64,000 nucleotides of DNA from Smaragdicoccus niigatensis DSM 44881 = NBRC 103563. Its GTDB lineage: Bacteria; Actinomycetota; Actinomycetes; Mycobacteriales; Mycobacteriaceae. Location: assembly GCF_000380645.1 (NCBI RefSeq), contig NZ_AQXZ01000017.1:1-64000 (forward strand). Direction: 5' to 3'. Shown here piece after piece: positions 45,049 to 53,899 of this stretch. Every line of letters starts with the position of its first letter. The stretch's first letter is position 1. The notes under the pieces were generated by a model that worked only from the letters and a program-made list of their open reading frames with translations, was not told the DNA's origin and ran no database searches. The position numbers and the translations under genes were made by a program.

Positions 45049-45456
45049 ATGAAGAAGACCCGCTGGCATCTCCATCCCGGCGTCCGCACCGGCGACGATC
45101 TCACGGTGGGCGAGCGCACGGCTGATCTCGTTCGCAACGTCATGGGCTCGTGGCCGTTCGTGCTCGTCTTCATTTCGCTCATGGGTCTGTGGGCGGCTTT
45201 GAACGGCAACCACGGATTCGATCCCTATCCGTTCATCCTGCTTAACCTGTTTCTGTCGATGCTCGCCGGTCTGCAGGGCGCGATCCTGCTGATCGCCGCC
45301 AAGCGCGCGGACGCCATCAGCAGCGAAGTCGCGATGCACACGCTGGAGAACACAAACCAGCTGCGCGAACTCATCGAAGCCAACACGGCGCTCACGGCGA
45401 CGGTCGAGCAGTTATCGCGGCGGATTCACGAACATATTTGTGGTCCCACCACTTAG
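45049..45456 (+). CDS. DUF1003 membrane protein
   Basis: 135 aa with two transmembrane helices (SWPFVLVFISLMGLWAAL; PFILLNLFLSMLAGLQGAILLI) and the DUF1003 signature (FDPYPFILLNLFLSMLA, ANTALTATVEQL). A membrane protein of unknown role; some relatives are linked to cyclic-nucleotide or ion responses. The stop overlaps the convergent gene by 4 nt. Confidence 0.85.
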   Translation: MKKTRWHLHPGVRTGDDLTVGERTADLVRNVMGSWPFVLVFISLMGLWAALNGNHGFDPYPFILLNLFLSMLAGLQGAILLIAAKRADAISSEVAMHTLENTNQLRELIEANTALTATVEQLSRRIHEHICGPTT

Positions 45457-46049
45457 TACTCGGTGTACGTCTGCCCTGGTGCCGAAGGCGGCGGTCCGCC
45501 TTGGTAGGGATTCGGGCCCATCGGCGGCTGGGGGTACGAGTACTGCCCGAAGGTTTGTTGGGCCTTTCGCTTCCGTACTGCTGCAAAGACGAACAAGGCG
45601 ATCGCGATGACGATCGTCGCGATGACGGTCCCAATGATTCCGAAGATCATGCCGACCATCGACAGGACGTTTCCGCGCTCGCCGATGGCGTATCCCAGGC
45701 CGGCGTCCGCGGAGGTACAGGTCGCCGTGTACGTTCCCGGCGGTGTCGGATCGGTCGACTCGAGCGCGACCCACCACGAGTGCCCATTGATAGTGATCGT
45801 GGTGTTGCCGCCCGGTTGGTGGAGGGGGAGCGTTCGGCCGCTCGAATCGGTGAGCCCGCAGTCGATCTGGTAGCTAGGGTCGTCAACGAGGATCGTGACA
45901 CCGTCGGAATCGAGGGTCGCCGTGATGGGTGAACCGACCAGACCGCTGGCGGCGGGCGCCGGGAACGCATCGATGACCTTGAAGATCAGGAAGGTGACGA
46001 GCGCGATCCCCGCGACGAGAACTCCGACACCGATGAGCCGTAACCGCAT
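45453..46049 (-). CDS. Two-helix membrane protein, Pro-rich tail
   Basis: 198 aa: N-terminal helix (LIGVGVLVAGIALVTFLIF), an external domain of about 90 residues with two cysteines (IDCGLTD, ATCTSAD), a second helix (MIFGIIGTVIATIVIAIALF), and a cytoplasmic tail rich in Pro, Gly and Tyr (YPQPPMGPNPYQGGPPP). No family recognised. Divergent from the dehalogenase-like hydrolase. Confidence 0.72.
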   Translation of the reverse strand: MRLRLIGVGVLVAGIALVTFLIFKVIDAFPAPAASGLVGSPITATLDSDGVTILVDDPSYQIDCGLTDSSGRTLPLHQPGGNTTITINGHSWWVALESTDPTPPGTYTATCTSADAGLGYAIGERGNVLSMVGMIFGIIGTVIATIVIAIALFVFAAVRKRKAQQTFGQYSYPQPPMGPNPYQGGPPPSAPGQTYTEY

Positions 46050-46069
46050 ATGTCCAGTGTGAGGGAAAC

Positions 46070-46927
46070 ATGCAGACCTTGACCCAGTGGATTGCTGGCG
46101 GCACCTATCTGACGGACGGCTCGGGCCACGAGATCTTCGTGCGCCAGGACGGGCCGGCGGACGGCGCGCCCGTCACCCTCGTGCACGGATTCCCGACGAG
46201 TTCGCATGACTGGTTCGCCGTCGTCCCCGCACTCGCCGCAGCCGGGATGCGCGTGACGATGCTCGACCTGCTGGGTTTCGGCGCGAGCGACAAGCCAATC
46301 TCGCACAGCTACAAGCTCGTCGAACAGGCCGACCTCGTCGAACGGGTGTGGAAAGAGTTCGGCATCGACGACACCGCGCTGGTCTGCCACGACTATGGCG
46401 TCAGCGTCGGGCAGGAACTGCTCGCTCGTCAGCCCGGGCGCATAACGCGAATGGCCTGGCTCAACGGAGGTCTGTACCCGGACCTGCACCGCCCGATCCC
46501 GATCCAGAAGTTGCTGCATAGTCCGGTCGGCCGGGTGATCTCCCTGCTGTCGTCGGAGCGGATGTTCAAGATCTCGCTGCGTTCGATTCTCGGAAAGCCG
46601 GTGAGCGACGAGGTTCTGCACGAAATGTGGTCGGCGGTGAGCCTGGGCGGTGGACGTTTCGTGCAGTGGCAGCTGCTGCGGTACATCGATGAACGTCGCG
46701 AGCATGCGGAGCGCTGGCGGCGGGCGCTGGAGGAATATCCGGGTCCGGCCCTGTTCGTGTGGGGACCGGTCGATCCGATCAGCGGCGGGCACGTCCTCGA
46801 GCGACTGCGGGACCGCTTGCCTGGTGCTACGTTCGAAGTTCTTGACGGGACAGGGCATTACCCACAGATCGAGGCTCCGGAAGCAGTCTGTCGAGCTCTG
46901 TCCGGATTTCTCGCGCCCCGGCTATAG
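46070..46927 (+). CDS. Alpha/beta hydrolase, haloalkane dehalogenase/epoxide hydrolase-like
   Basis: 285 aa. The nucleophile elbow is VCHDYGVSVG, with Asp (not Ser), as in haloalkane dehalogenases and epoxide hydrolases. HGFPTSSHDW forms the oxyanion region and HYPQIEAPEAV holds the catalytic His. The substrate is unknown; the family also includes fluoroacetate dehalogenases. The stop carries the -10 box of the next gene. Confidence 0.82.
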   Translation: MQTLTQWIAGGTYLTDGSGHEIFVRQDGPADGAPVTLVHGFPTSSHDWFAVVPALAAAGMRVTMLDLLGFGASDKPISHSYKLVEQADLVERVWKEFGIDDTALVCHDYGVSVGQELLARQPGRITRMAWLNGGLYPDLHRPIPIQKLLHSPVGRVISLLSSERMFKISLRSILGKPVSDEVLHEMWSAVSLGGGRFVQWQLLRYIDERREHAERWRRALEEYPGPALFVWGPVDPISGGHVLERLRDRLPGATFEVLDGTGHYPQIEAPEAVCRALSGFLAPRL

Positions 46928-46928
46928 T
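46923..46928 (+). promoter_or_regulatory. Putative -10 box (TATAGT) for leaderless ACBP gene
   Basis: TATAGT overlaps the upstream stop codon and ends 7 nt before GTG 46936. Confidence 0.6.
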
Positions 46929-46935
46929 TCGCCCT

Positions 46936-47202
46936 GTGAGCGAACTCGCAGATGAATTCACCCAGGCCCAGGAAGACGTCAAGCAGCTGTCGAAGCGGCC
47001 GGACAACGACAGCCTGCTGTTCTTGTACGCACACTTCAAGCAAGCCTCGGCGGGCAACGCCAGTGGTAAGCGCCCCGGCATGTTCGACGTCGTCGGCCGC
47101 GCGAAGTACGACGCGTGGGCGAAACTGTCCGGCACGTCGAGCGAGGACGCGATGACTGCCTATATCGGCAAGGTGCGCGAACTCCAGGCCGCAGACCAGT
47201 AA
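46936..47202 (+). CDS. Acyl-CoA-binding protein
   Basis: 88 aa, ACBP family, full length. The acyl-CoA pocket residues lie in LLFLYAHFKQASAGN and GKRPGMFDVVGRAKYDAW. Binds medium- and long-chain acyl-CoA in the cytosol and buffers their use in lipid synthesis. No SD; a -10 box 7 nt upstream suggests leaderless translation. ACBP is found in only part of the bacteria, including mycolic-acid actinobacteria. Confidence 0.92.
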   Translation: MSELADEFTQAQEDVKQLSKRPDNDSLLFLYAHFKQASAGNASGKRPGMFDVVGRAKYDAWAKLSGTSSEDAMTAYIGKVRELQAADQ

Positions 47203-47220
47203 TCAGACTCGGGAGTTTCG

Positions 47221-47754
47221 ATGAATCGCGCAGTAAAGGTTGTGGCAGTCGTTGGAGTCGCGGCAGCCGTTGGCGGCGCCGTGGCGTGGAAGCTCGGCTT
47301 GATCGGCGCCAAGGAGCCGGCTGACGGGTTCGATGCCGACCTCGAGGGCGGCCTGATCATCGACGACTATTCCGAATACGACGACAACCCGGCGACGTAC
47401 TCCGCGATGGTCGGCGTTGACGAGGACGAGGAAGACCTCGAGTTCGATACGTTGGTCGGCGTCGACGACGGTGTCGAAGAGGACGAGCCGGAAGAAGGCC
47501 CGCTGCTCGTCGATGAGTCGGAAGCCGACGAGCCGGTTGCTCTCGTGACGGGATCGCATCCGCCCCTCGAGGACGGCAGCGCGCCGGAAGGCTTCCCGAT
47601 CAAGGGCAACGCGGACTCGATGAAGTACCACGTTCCGGGGTCCACCCACTACGAGCGGACCAAGGCTGAGGTCTGGTTTGCGACCGCCGAGGACGCCGAA
47701 GCGGCCGGGTACACCGCGCCCCGCGGACCCAAGAAGGCCAACGGGGTCCACTGA
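47221..47754 (+). CDS. Membrane-anchored acidic protein with sunset domain
   Basis: 177 aa: one N-terminal transmembrane helix ([20 protein letters not shown]), an acidic, Asp/Glu-rich middle (residues 55-105), and a C-terminal 45-residue domain with [20 protein letters not shown] and [19 protein letters not shown]. This tail matches the sunset domain often attached to ribosomal or membrane proteins in actinobacteria. Function unknown. Its stop is 3 nt before tgt, so the genes are probably co-expressed. Confidence 0.75.
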   Translation: MNRAVKVVAVVGVAAAVGGAVAWKLGLIGAKEPADGFDADLEGGLIIDDYSEYDDNPATYSAMVGVDEDEEDLEFDTLVGVDDGVEEDEPEEGPLLVDESEADEPVALVTGSHPPLEDGSAPEGFPIKGNADSMKYHVPGSTHYERTKAEVWFATAEDAEAAGYTAPRGPKKANGVH

Positions 47755-47757
47755 TCG

Positions 47758-48933
47758 TTGTTTGAGGTCGACGCGCGGATTCCGGGTCGACACGGTCGAG
47801 CCGGCCGGATCCGGACTCCGCACGGAATCATCTCCACACCTGCTTTCATTCCGGTCGCCACGTCGGCGACCGTGAAGGCGGTCCTTCCAGAGGCCGTGAA
47901 AGCCGCTGGTGCGCAAGCTGTTCTGGCCAACGCGTATCACCTGTACCTGCAGCCTGGACCGGACATCGTCGAGGCCGCCGGCGGGCTTGGCGCGTTCATG
48001 AACTGGCCGGGACCGACCTTCACGGACAGCGGCGGCTTTCAGGTCATGTCGCTGGCTGCGGGGTTCGGCAAGAAGATCGCGATGGAGTCCGAGGCGGTGG
48101 TCGCCGGTCCTCGGTCGCCGGGCTTGGCCCGCGTCGACGACGATGGCGTCACCTTTCGGTCGCACCGCGATGGCTCGATGCATCGGTTCACGCCTGAGGT
48201 TTCGATGCGGGTGCAGCACCAGATCGGTGCCGACATCATCTTCGCGTTCGACGAACTCACCACCTTGGCCGACGGTCGCGCATATCAGGAGAGCTCGGTC
48301 GTCCGCACCCACGAATGGGCGCGACGCTGCGTGGTCGAACACCAGCGGCTGACCGCCGAGCGAGCGGGCCGGCCGTACCAGGCGTTGTTCGGCGTGGTGC
48401 AAGGCGCTCACTACGAGGATCTGCGGCGTCAGGCCAGCCGCGGACTGGCTGAGCTCGAGTTCGATGGTTTCGGTATCGGTGGGGCCCTCGAGAAGCACAA
48501 CATGGGTGAAATCGTCGGCTGGTGCTGTGACGAGCTTCCCGCCGACAAACCGCGTCACATGCTCGGAATCAGTGAGCCGGAGGACGTCTTCACCGCCATC
48601 GAGAACGGCGCCGACACGTTCGACTGCGTGATGCCATCACGCGTCGCCCGGAACGGGCGCGTGTACACGCGAAATGGTCGATTCAGCGTCGTGCGGTCGC
48701 CAATGCGACGGGACTTTTCGCCGATCGAATCGGATTGCGACTGCTACACGTGCGCCCATTACACCCGCGCCTACCTGCACCACCTGTTCAAGGCGAAGGA
48801 GACGGTCGCCGGAACGTTGTGCACGATCCACAACGAACGCTTCACTCTGCGGCTTTTCGCCGATATCCGGGAGTCGATCCTGCACGGTCGGTTCGATGCG
48901 TTCCGCGCGGAATTCCTGGGTCAGTACGTGTAG
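47758..48933 (+). CDS. tgt: tRNA-guanine(34) transglycosylase
   Basis: 391 aa. Exchanges G34 of GUN tRNAs for a queuine-type base. The catalytic Asp is in FDCVMPSRVARNGR, base recognition is in TDSGGFQVMS, and the zinc site is CDCYTCAHYTRAYLHH. TTG start directly after the sunset-domain stop. The pocket loop reads GIGGALEKHNMG where E. coli-type enzymes have GGLAVGE, so the accepted base may differ from preQ1. The gene overlaps the queuosine-precursor transporter convergently by 13 nt. Confidence 0.92.
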   Translation: MFEVDARIPGRHGRAGRIRTPHGIISTPAFIPVATSATVKAVLPEAVKAAGAQAVLANAYHLYLQPGPDIVEAAGGLGAFMNWPGPTFTDSGGFQVMSLAAGFGKKIAMESEAVVAGPRSPGLARVDDDGVTFRSHRDGSMHRFTPEVSMRVQHQIGADIIFAFDELTTLADGRAYQESSVVRTHEWARRCVVEHQRLTAERAGRPYQALFGVVQGAHYEDLRRQASRGLAELEFDGFGIGGALEKHNMGEIVGWCCDELPADKPRHMLGISEPEDVFTAIENGADTFDCVMPSRVARNGRVYTRNGRFSVVRSPMRRDFSPIESDCDCYTCAHYTRAYLHHLFKAKETVAGTLCTIHNERFTLRLFADIRESILHGRFDAFRAEFLGQYV

Positions 48934-49637
48934 GTCGGCTCGTTGGCCTTGATAAGGGCGATCACGCGGTACGTGATGGGCAGGACGATGACCTCAGCGA
49001 GCGTCTTCCATACGTATCCCACGACGACGTAGTTCACGAACCCGCTGAACGTGGAAATTCCGATGGCGGGCGCCGCGATGGCGCAAAAGGTGACGGTATC
49101 GGCCAATTCACCGACGACGGTCGAGCCGATGAGACGCACCCAGAGGAAGCGTTCGTTCGTGCGTGCCTTGATCCACACCAGGACATACGAGTTCAATAGC
49201 TGGCCGACGAGGTACCCGGCGACGCTGGCGCCGACGATCCACGGCACGGTGCCGACGACCGTCGAGAAAGCGTGCTGATTCTCGTACCACGACGCGGCGG
49301 GCAGCTTCACTGCGATCGCGAAGCAGGCGGTCGTCAGCAGCATGATCGCGAACCCCGTGAGGATCGCCCGGCGTGCGGCGACGAAGCCGTACACCTCAGT
49401 CAGGACGTCGCCCAGTATGTAGGCGAGTGGGAACAGAAAGAACGCGGCATCGAGGTTGAGCGGCAGGATCTGCACGGGCCCTAGCGAGAAATGATGTCCG
49501 CCAAAGAATTCGATGCCCTTGGTAGCGCAGACGTTCGAGATGATCAGCGTCGCGGTGAACAGCGCGACGATGATCGGGTAGAAGCTGCGTCCAACGGTCG
49601 CGAAATGCGGCTTCGGTTCAGTGGCAGTCTCGGTCAC
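48921..49637 (-). CDS. Queuosine precursor transporter (YhhQ family)
   Basis: 238 aa with about six transmembrane helices. Family features: IISNVCATKGIEFFG, PLAYILGDVLTEVYGFVAARRAI and the conserved ANALR-like run near WIKARTNERFLWVR. YhhQ proteins import queuine or preQ bases. It sits convergent with tgt, making a two-gene salvage module. No de novo genes (queC-G) are in the window. GTG start with CATAAT 8 nt upstream. Confidence 0.87.
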   Translation of the reverse strand: MTETATEPKPHFATVGRSFYPIIVALFTATLIISNVCATKGIEFFGGHHFSLGPVQILPLNLDAAFFLFPLAYILGDVLTEVYGFVAARRAILTGFAIMLLTTACFAIAVKLPAASWYENQHAFSTVVGTVPWIVGASVAGYLVGQLLNSYVLVWIKARTNERFLWVRLIGSTVVGELADTVTFCAIAAPAIGISTFSGFVNYVVVGYVWKTLAEVIVLPITYRVIALIKANEPTYTY

Positions 49638-49662
49638 GAAATCCGATTATGGCCGCGTTGAG

Positions 49663-50259
49663 TCAGATTCGGGCATCCGACCCAGCATCGACGCCGAGGT
49701 AGTAGGTGGTCGCCACGTGAAGGTTGCCCGGCAGCGTCGCCCACCGCCCGTCGTCGCGCGTCGCTTCGAGCCCGTTGGCGCAGCGGTATCGGTCAGGGGT
49801 CACCGGCGAGCAGCGGATTCCGTTGTCGAGTTCGAGCGCGATCGGGACCGGTGTCGACGGCGCCATGAGAGCCGGGCCGTGGAGAGCATTCGGAAACTGG
49901 ACGACGAAGCGCTTCTTCGGATCGAACGGTTCGGTCAGGCACAGGGTCCCAGGCATCGGTGTCACGAGCCAGCATGCGAGGGTGTGGTCCGAATTGGGGG
50001 AGCAGCCCGTTCCGACGCCGGCGTCGACCGCGTAGGGCGAGGGCTGGGCGGTGCTGCAGCTCATCGCCAGATTTCCGCGGATTGGTCGTACCTGCCATCC
50101 GTGGGCGAGCTTGCCGGAGCTGTCGACCGGACGAAGAACGACGACCGCAGTGCCGTCTCCGTGGGCGACTGCATTGGGTTGACCTGGTGAAACGTGCGCA
50201 CAACTCGCGAGCGCAGACGCTACAAGGAACGCCGCGCCGGCTTTCGCGGGCCCGTGCAT
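49663..50259 (-). CDS. Secreted lipoprotein of unknown function
   Basis: 198 aa with signal peptide and lipobox ALASC at residues 18-22. Cysteines at SCSTAQP, TGCSPNS, ACWLVT and TLCLTEP may form disulfides. No family recognised. ATG 50259 is chosen because TACGAT lies 7 nt upstream and the signal peptide begins there; the open frame runs further, to 50433. Confidence 0.7.
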   Translation of the reverse strand: MHGPAKAGAAFLVASALASCAHVSPGQPNAVAHGDGTAVVVLRPVDSSGKLAHGWQVRPIRGNLAMSCSTAQPSPYAVDAGVGTGCSPNSDHTLACWLVTPMPGTLCLTEPFDPKKRFVVQFPNALHGPALMAPSTPVPIALELDNGIRCSPVTPDRYRCANGLEATRDDGRWATLPGNLHVATTYYLGVDAGSDARI

Positions 50260-50383
50260 GCCGCCGATCGTAGGCCGAAGAAACGCCGGTGCACAGGATC
50301 GACGCGGCCAATTGGGACCTGCGTTTGGCGGCGAGAGTCCGTACCGTGGAGGTCGACGTTGCTGGTGACCAGTCGGAGGAATA

Positions 50384-50689
50384 GTGAGTTCGAGCGCCAC
50401 GGTTTTCCAGGTTGACGACGATGGTTTGGACAACGCAGCATTCCTCGATGCAGTGCGACGTGTGGTGGTAGATCACGCGGCGTCCGACTCGGTCGTGACA
50501 ATTGCGTTGATCCGGCACATCGACCATCTACTGCGGATGGACGGGATCACGACCGGCGACAAGATCATCGCGGAACGACGCGAGCAGTTCGAGACGGCGC
50601 TGCGAAGCGTGCTCTCGCACGTCGATTTCCCGACCGGTCCGAACACCGTGCAGTTCAAGGCGGTCATCGACAAGGGCAAGAAGAAGTAG
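50384..50689 (+). CDS. Small hypothetical protein
   Basis: 101 aa, mostly helical, ends in KGKKK. GTG start with GGAGGAAT 5 nt upstream. Pattern RHIDHLLRMDGITTGDKIIAERREQFETALRSVL; no family recognised. Faces the UGT-like gene 48 bp on, maybe one operon. Confidence 0.6.
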   Translation: MSSSATVFQVDDDGLDNAAFLDAVRRVVVDHAASDSVVTIALIRHIDHLLRMDGITTGDKIIAERREQFETALRSVLSHVDFPTGPNTVQFKAVIDKGKKK

Positions 50690-50737
50690 TCGATTTCTGC
50701 CCGCGCGGGCTGCGCGCGGTTGTGGTGGACTGACGCC

Positions 50738-51883
50738 GTGAAAGTTCTCTTCACTGCTGTTGATGCGTGGGGTCATGTCAACCCGATGGTCCCGCTGGCC
50801 CGGGCGTTCGTTGCGCGTGGCGACGAGGTGATGTGGGGGAGCGGTGCAGCGTCGTGTGAGCGCCTCGCTCGCGACGGCTTCGCGGTTGCCCAATGCGGAT
50901 TGTCGGAGCAGGAGTTCGCGGTTGGTCGCGGACGGATTCTCGCGAGTCTGGCGGAACTGCCGCCGCCCGAGCGGCCGAAGGTCGGATTCGGCAAGATCTT
51001 CGGTGGTCTTCTACCGGGCCCAATGCTGAATGACTTGTTGCCGGTTGTGCAGGATTGGAAGCCCGACCTGGTGATCTCGGAGCCCGCTGAGCTGGCGGCG
51101 CCGATCGCTGCGGCCCTCGTCGGCGCACGTTCGATCACCCACAGCTGGGGGATCGCGCTTCCGGAGCAACGCGTGAGTGATGCCAGTGATCTGGTGGCCG
51201 CGCTGTGGTCGGAGCATGGACTCGAGCCGCGACCGCTCGGTGGCAAATTCGATGAGCTGTACATCGACGTCTTCCCGCCGTCTCTGCCGCAGGGGCCGAC
51301 GGGCCATTTCGGCGAAGTACAGCGCATGCGACTCGACGTCTTTGCCGGCGCCCCGCACGAGGACCTCGCGTGGCTCGACACGTCATCGGACGTGCCGCTG
51401 GTTTACGTCACGTTCGGAACGGTCTTCAATGACGTCGCGGCGGTGGGCCAGGCCGTCGAAGCGGTGCGTGACCTGCCGGTTCGAGTGGTCGTCACGACCG
51501 GACCGAACAACGATCCCAGCGTGATCGGCCCGCAGCCCGAGAACGTCTACGTCGCGCGCTATGTGCCTCAGGACCAACTCCTGCCGCACTGCGCCGCCGT
51601 GGTGTCGCACGGCGGTTCGGGAACCTTTCTCGCCTCACTCATCGCGGGTCTGCCGCAGCTGTGTCTGCCGCAGGGCGCCGACCAGTTCCTCAACGGCGAA
51701 GCCTGTGCGAAGTCGGGGACCGGCCTCGCGCTCGAGCCGGGGGAAGCGACCATCGAATCGATTCGAGCTGCAGTCAAGCGGTTGCTGACGGAGGATGCGT
51801 TCCGGCAGGCGGCCCGGCAGATCAGCACGGACATCGCGACGATGCCCTCGCCCGCTGACGTCGCGGAGATCCTCGCGCGCTAG
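50738..51883 (+). CDS. UGT-like glycosyltransferase (GT1)
   Basis: 381 aa, GT-B fold of the macrolide/UDP-glucuronosyl type. Begins VKVLFTAVDAWGHVNPMVPLARA (the His is the usual base). The donor domain has VYVTFGTVF and the signature AAVVSHGGSGTFLASLIAGLPQLCLPQGADQFLNGE. Probably glycosylates a lipid or secondary metabolite; no partner cluster is adjacent. GTG 50738 by alignment of the N-terminal strand; 50720 is also open. Confidence 0.83.
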   Translation: MKVLFTAVDAWGHVNPMVPLARAFVARGDEVMWGSGAASCERLARDGFAVAQCGLSEQEFAVGRGRILASLAELPPPERPKVGFGKIFGGLLPGPMLNDLLPVVQDWKPDLVISEPAELAAPIAAALVGARSITHSWGIALPEQRVSDASDLVAALWSEHGLEPRPLGGKFDELYIDVFPPSLPQGPTGHFGEVQRMRLDVFAGAPHEDLAWLDTSSDVPLVYVTFGTVFNDVAAVGQAVEAVRDLPVRVVVTTGPNNDPSVIGPQPENVYVARYVPQDQLLPHCAAVVSHGGSGTFLASLIAGLPQLCLPQGADQFLNGEACAKSGTGLALEPGEATIESIRAAVKRLLTEDAFRQAARQISTDIATMPSPADVAEILAR

Positions 51884-51957
51884 CGATCCTGTTGCGAACC
51901 GATGACGGCCCGTCGGTCGGCTCGGTTCCGGTGCAGTTCCGGTGTTAGAAGTTGATC

Positions 51958-53067
51958 ATGGCTCCACCAGTTCGGGTATCAACACTTGTCGGGGTCGCGT
52001 CCGCGCTCATGTTCGGCGGATCGATTCTGGCAATGCCCGACAAGGAACCGCAGGCGGTAGCAGCTCACGATGCTCCGATGACTACGGAGCCAACGTCGAC
52101 ATTGACGCCGATGCACTATCCGGCGATCACGTGGGAGCTACCGGGCGACCAATCGGCATCAGGTGCGGATTCTTCGGGGTCGCGGTCGACCGCAGCGCAA
52201 GGTTCGAGCGCCGATATCCCGGCCGGCGCGTCGGCTGGTGAGCGGGCTACCTACGTTGCGCTCGCGAGTCTGACTATCCAGGGGCGGGCACCGAAATCCG
52301 GCTACGACCGCGACCTGTTCGGTCAGGAATGGTCGGACGACGTCTCCGTCGAGGCTGGTCACAACGGGTGCGACACCCGTAACGACATCCTGCGACGCGA
52401 CCTTTCCGACGTCGTCATCAAGCGCGGAAGCAACGGCTGCGCGGTGCTGACGGGAACGCTGCACGACCCCTACACAGGCGGAACGATCGATTTCGAGCGT
52501 GGTTCGAGTACGTCGTCGGCGGTCCAGATCGATCACGTTGTCTCGCTGTCCGACGCCTGGCAGAAGGGCGCTCAGCAGTGGGACTCGGCGAAGCGGCAGA
52601 ATTTCGCCAACGATCCGCGCAATCTGCTTGCCGTCGACGGACCGACGAATCAGCAGAAGGGCGACGGCGACGCGGCGACCTGGCTTCCGCCGAACAAGTC
52701 CTTCCGCTGCACGATGGTCACGATGCAGATCCTGGTGAAATCCGACTATGGACTGTCGGTCACGCAGGCCGAGCACGACGCCATGAAGCGCGTTCTCGAC
52801 GACTGCGACGGTACTCAGATGCCCGGACCGGTTCCCGGATTGATGAGCGAGCCAGCTCCGACCACAACCACAGTTGTTGCCCCACCGCCGCCGCCGACGA
52901 CGACCGATGCGCCCGTGCTGCCCGACTCGGGCGGCGGCAACTCATCGTTCGCTTTCTACAAGAACTGTGCCGCAGCGAGGGCGGCTGGCGCGGCGCCGTT
53001 GCACCGGGGCGACCCGGGATATCGAGCGGCGCTGGACCGCGATGGAGACGGGGTGGCGTGTGAATAG
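51958..53067 (+). CDS. Secreted HNH (DUF1524) nuclease with excalibur domain
   Basis: 369 aa: signal sequence (about 1-25), a Thr/Ser/Ala linker to residue 95, a GmrSD/DUF1524-type HNH nuclease with the metal His-Asp in QIDHVVSLSDAW, NDPRNLLAVDG and NQQKGDGDAATWLPP. A Pro/Thr linker follows, then a C-terminal excalibur calcium-binding domain with FAFYKNCAAARAAG and DRDGDGVACE. Family members are extracellular nucleases, possibly for nutrient DNA or competition. ATG 51958; TTG 51952 is in frame. Confidence 0.88.
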   Translation: MAPPVRVSTLVGVASALMFGGSILAMPDKEPQAVAAHDAPMTTEPTSTLTPMHYPAITWELPGDQSASGADSSGSRSTAAQGSSADIPAGASAGERATYVALASLTIQGRAPKSGYDRDLFGQEWSDDVSVEAGHNGCDTRNDILRRDLSDVVIKRGSNGCAVLTGTLHDPYTGGTIDFERGSSTSSAVQIDHVVSLSDAWQKGAQQWDSAKRQNFANDPRNLLAVDGPTNQQKGDGDAATWLPPNKSFRCTMVTMQILVKSDYGLSVTQAEHDAMKRVLDDCDGTQMPGPVPGLMSEPAPTTTTVVAPPPPPTTTDAPVLPDSGGGNSSFAFYKNCAAARAAGAAPLHRGDPGYRAALDRDGDGVACE

Positions 53068-53467
53068 CGATCGGGTGATCACCGTCGTTTGCTGGGTGGG
53101 AATCGGTGTCTTCGGGCTAGCGGCTTTGGGCGCGCTGGTGTCCGTCAACGTTTCCGGAATCCTGATGTGTCTGTCGCTCGCGGGCCTGTGCGCTTTTGTG
53201 CTGCTTCGGCGGGCCGAAAACGCTGCGCTTGCGCCCGCAGATGGGACGTCGGCGTCGGAATTCGAGACGCCGACCGTCCCACCCTCCATCCCCCTGATGG
53301 CTCCTAGTCAGACGCTCCCGGCGCGAGTCACGCAGAAGTGGCTGACCGCCAACGTTCCGCAGATGAATCAGTTTCAGGTTCCGTCGGTTCTCCACGAGTT
53401 GCGGTCACGTGGATGGACGGACGAGAAGATCCAGACCAAGGTTCTGCCGCTGATCCGCCACTGGTGA
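53060..53467 (+). CDS. Small two-helix membrane protein
   Basis: About 135 aa: two hydrophobic helices in the first 45 residues (VITVVCWVGIGVFGLAALG; GILMCLSLAGLCAFVLL), a linker, and a C-terminal 50-residue helical domain (KWLTANVPQMNQFQVPSVLHELRSRGWTDEK, given here only as its start and end residues 85-115). GTG 53060 overlaps the nuclease stop by 8 nt, so it is translationally coupled; ATG 53042 is an alternative. No family recognised. Confidence 0.6.
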   Translation: MNSDRVITVVCWVGIGVFGLAALGALVSVNVSGILMCLSLAGLCAFVLLRRAENAALAPADGTSASEFETPTVPPSIPLMAPSQTLPARVTQKWLTANVPQMNQFQVPSVLHELRSRGWTDEKIQTKVLPLIRHW

Positions 53468-53473
53468 GACGCG

Positions 53474-53638
53474 TCAGAAGCGCGACGGAGTGTTCGCGTT
53501 GGCCTTGCGGTACAGGGTGAGTGCGCCGACGACGACCAGTCCGAGGATGACCAACGGGATGATGGACTTCACGATGGCGCTGATGAGGCCAATCGCCAAC
53601 CACGCCAGGACGATCGCGCCCAGGACCTTCCAGAACAT
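53474..53638 (-). CDS. Short single-helix or two-helix membrane protein
   Basis: 54 aa beginning MFWKVLGAIVLAWLAIG and ending NANTPSRF, with two hydrophobic stretches split by a lysine. AAGGAGA lies 7 nt before the ATG, which argues for a true gene. Typical of actinobacterial small hydrophobic proteins; no function known. Confidence 0.7.
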   Translation of the reverse strand: MFWKVLGAIVLAWLAIGLISAIVKSIIPLVILGLVVVGALTLYRKANANTPSRF

Positions 53639-53804
53639 CGGTGTCTCCTTGCATTGTGCGGTGACTCCATAGTCCGGGTCGTGGGCACGAAAGTCATTAG
53701 CTGGGAAGTGAGTTCAGGGAAAGATCAGGGTGATCCCGGAGTCGTTCGAAGCACCCGGAGAGCGGCCGTGCGGGGCGCGGCGGGTCCATGGATCGCCGCA
53801 CGAT

Positions 53805-53820
53805 GCGCCTGATCAGGCGC
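53805..53820. repeat. Perfect 16-bp palindrome
   Basis: GCGCCTGATCAGGCGC, self-complementary and centred on TGATCA, as is the palindrome at 17034-17049. Lies in the 261-bp gap between a small membrane protein gene and the SRPBCC gene, which otherwise shows no supported gene. Confidence 0.5.
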
Positions 53821-53899
53821 TCGATCTGGAAAGTCATGGAGCCCAAGACCCAGCCGATGCACTGCGCGGCAACTCATGCAGCGCAGCGTCGGCCCTTGG

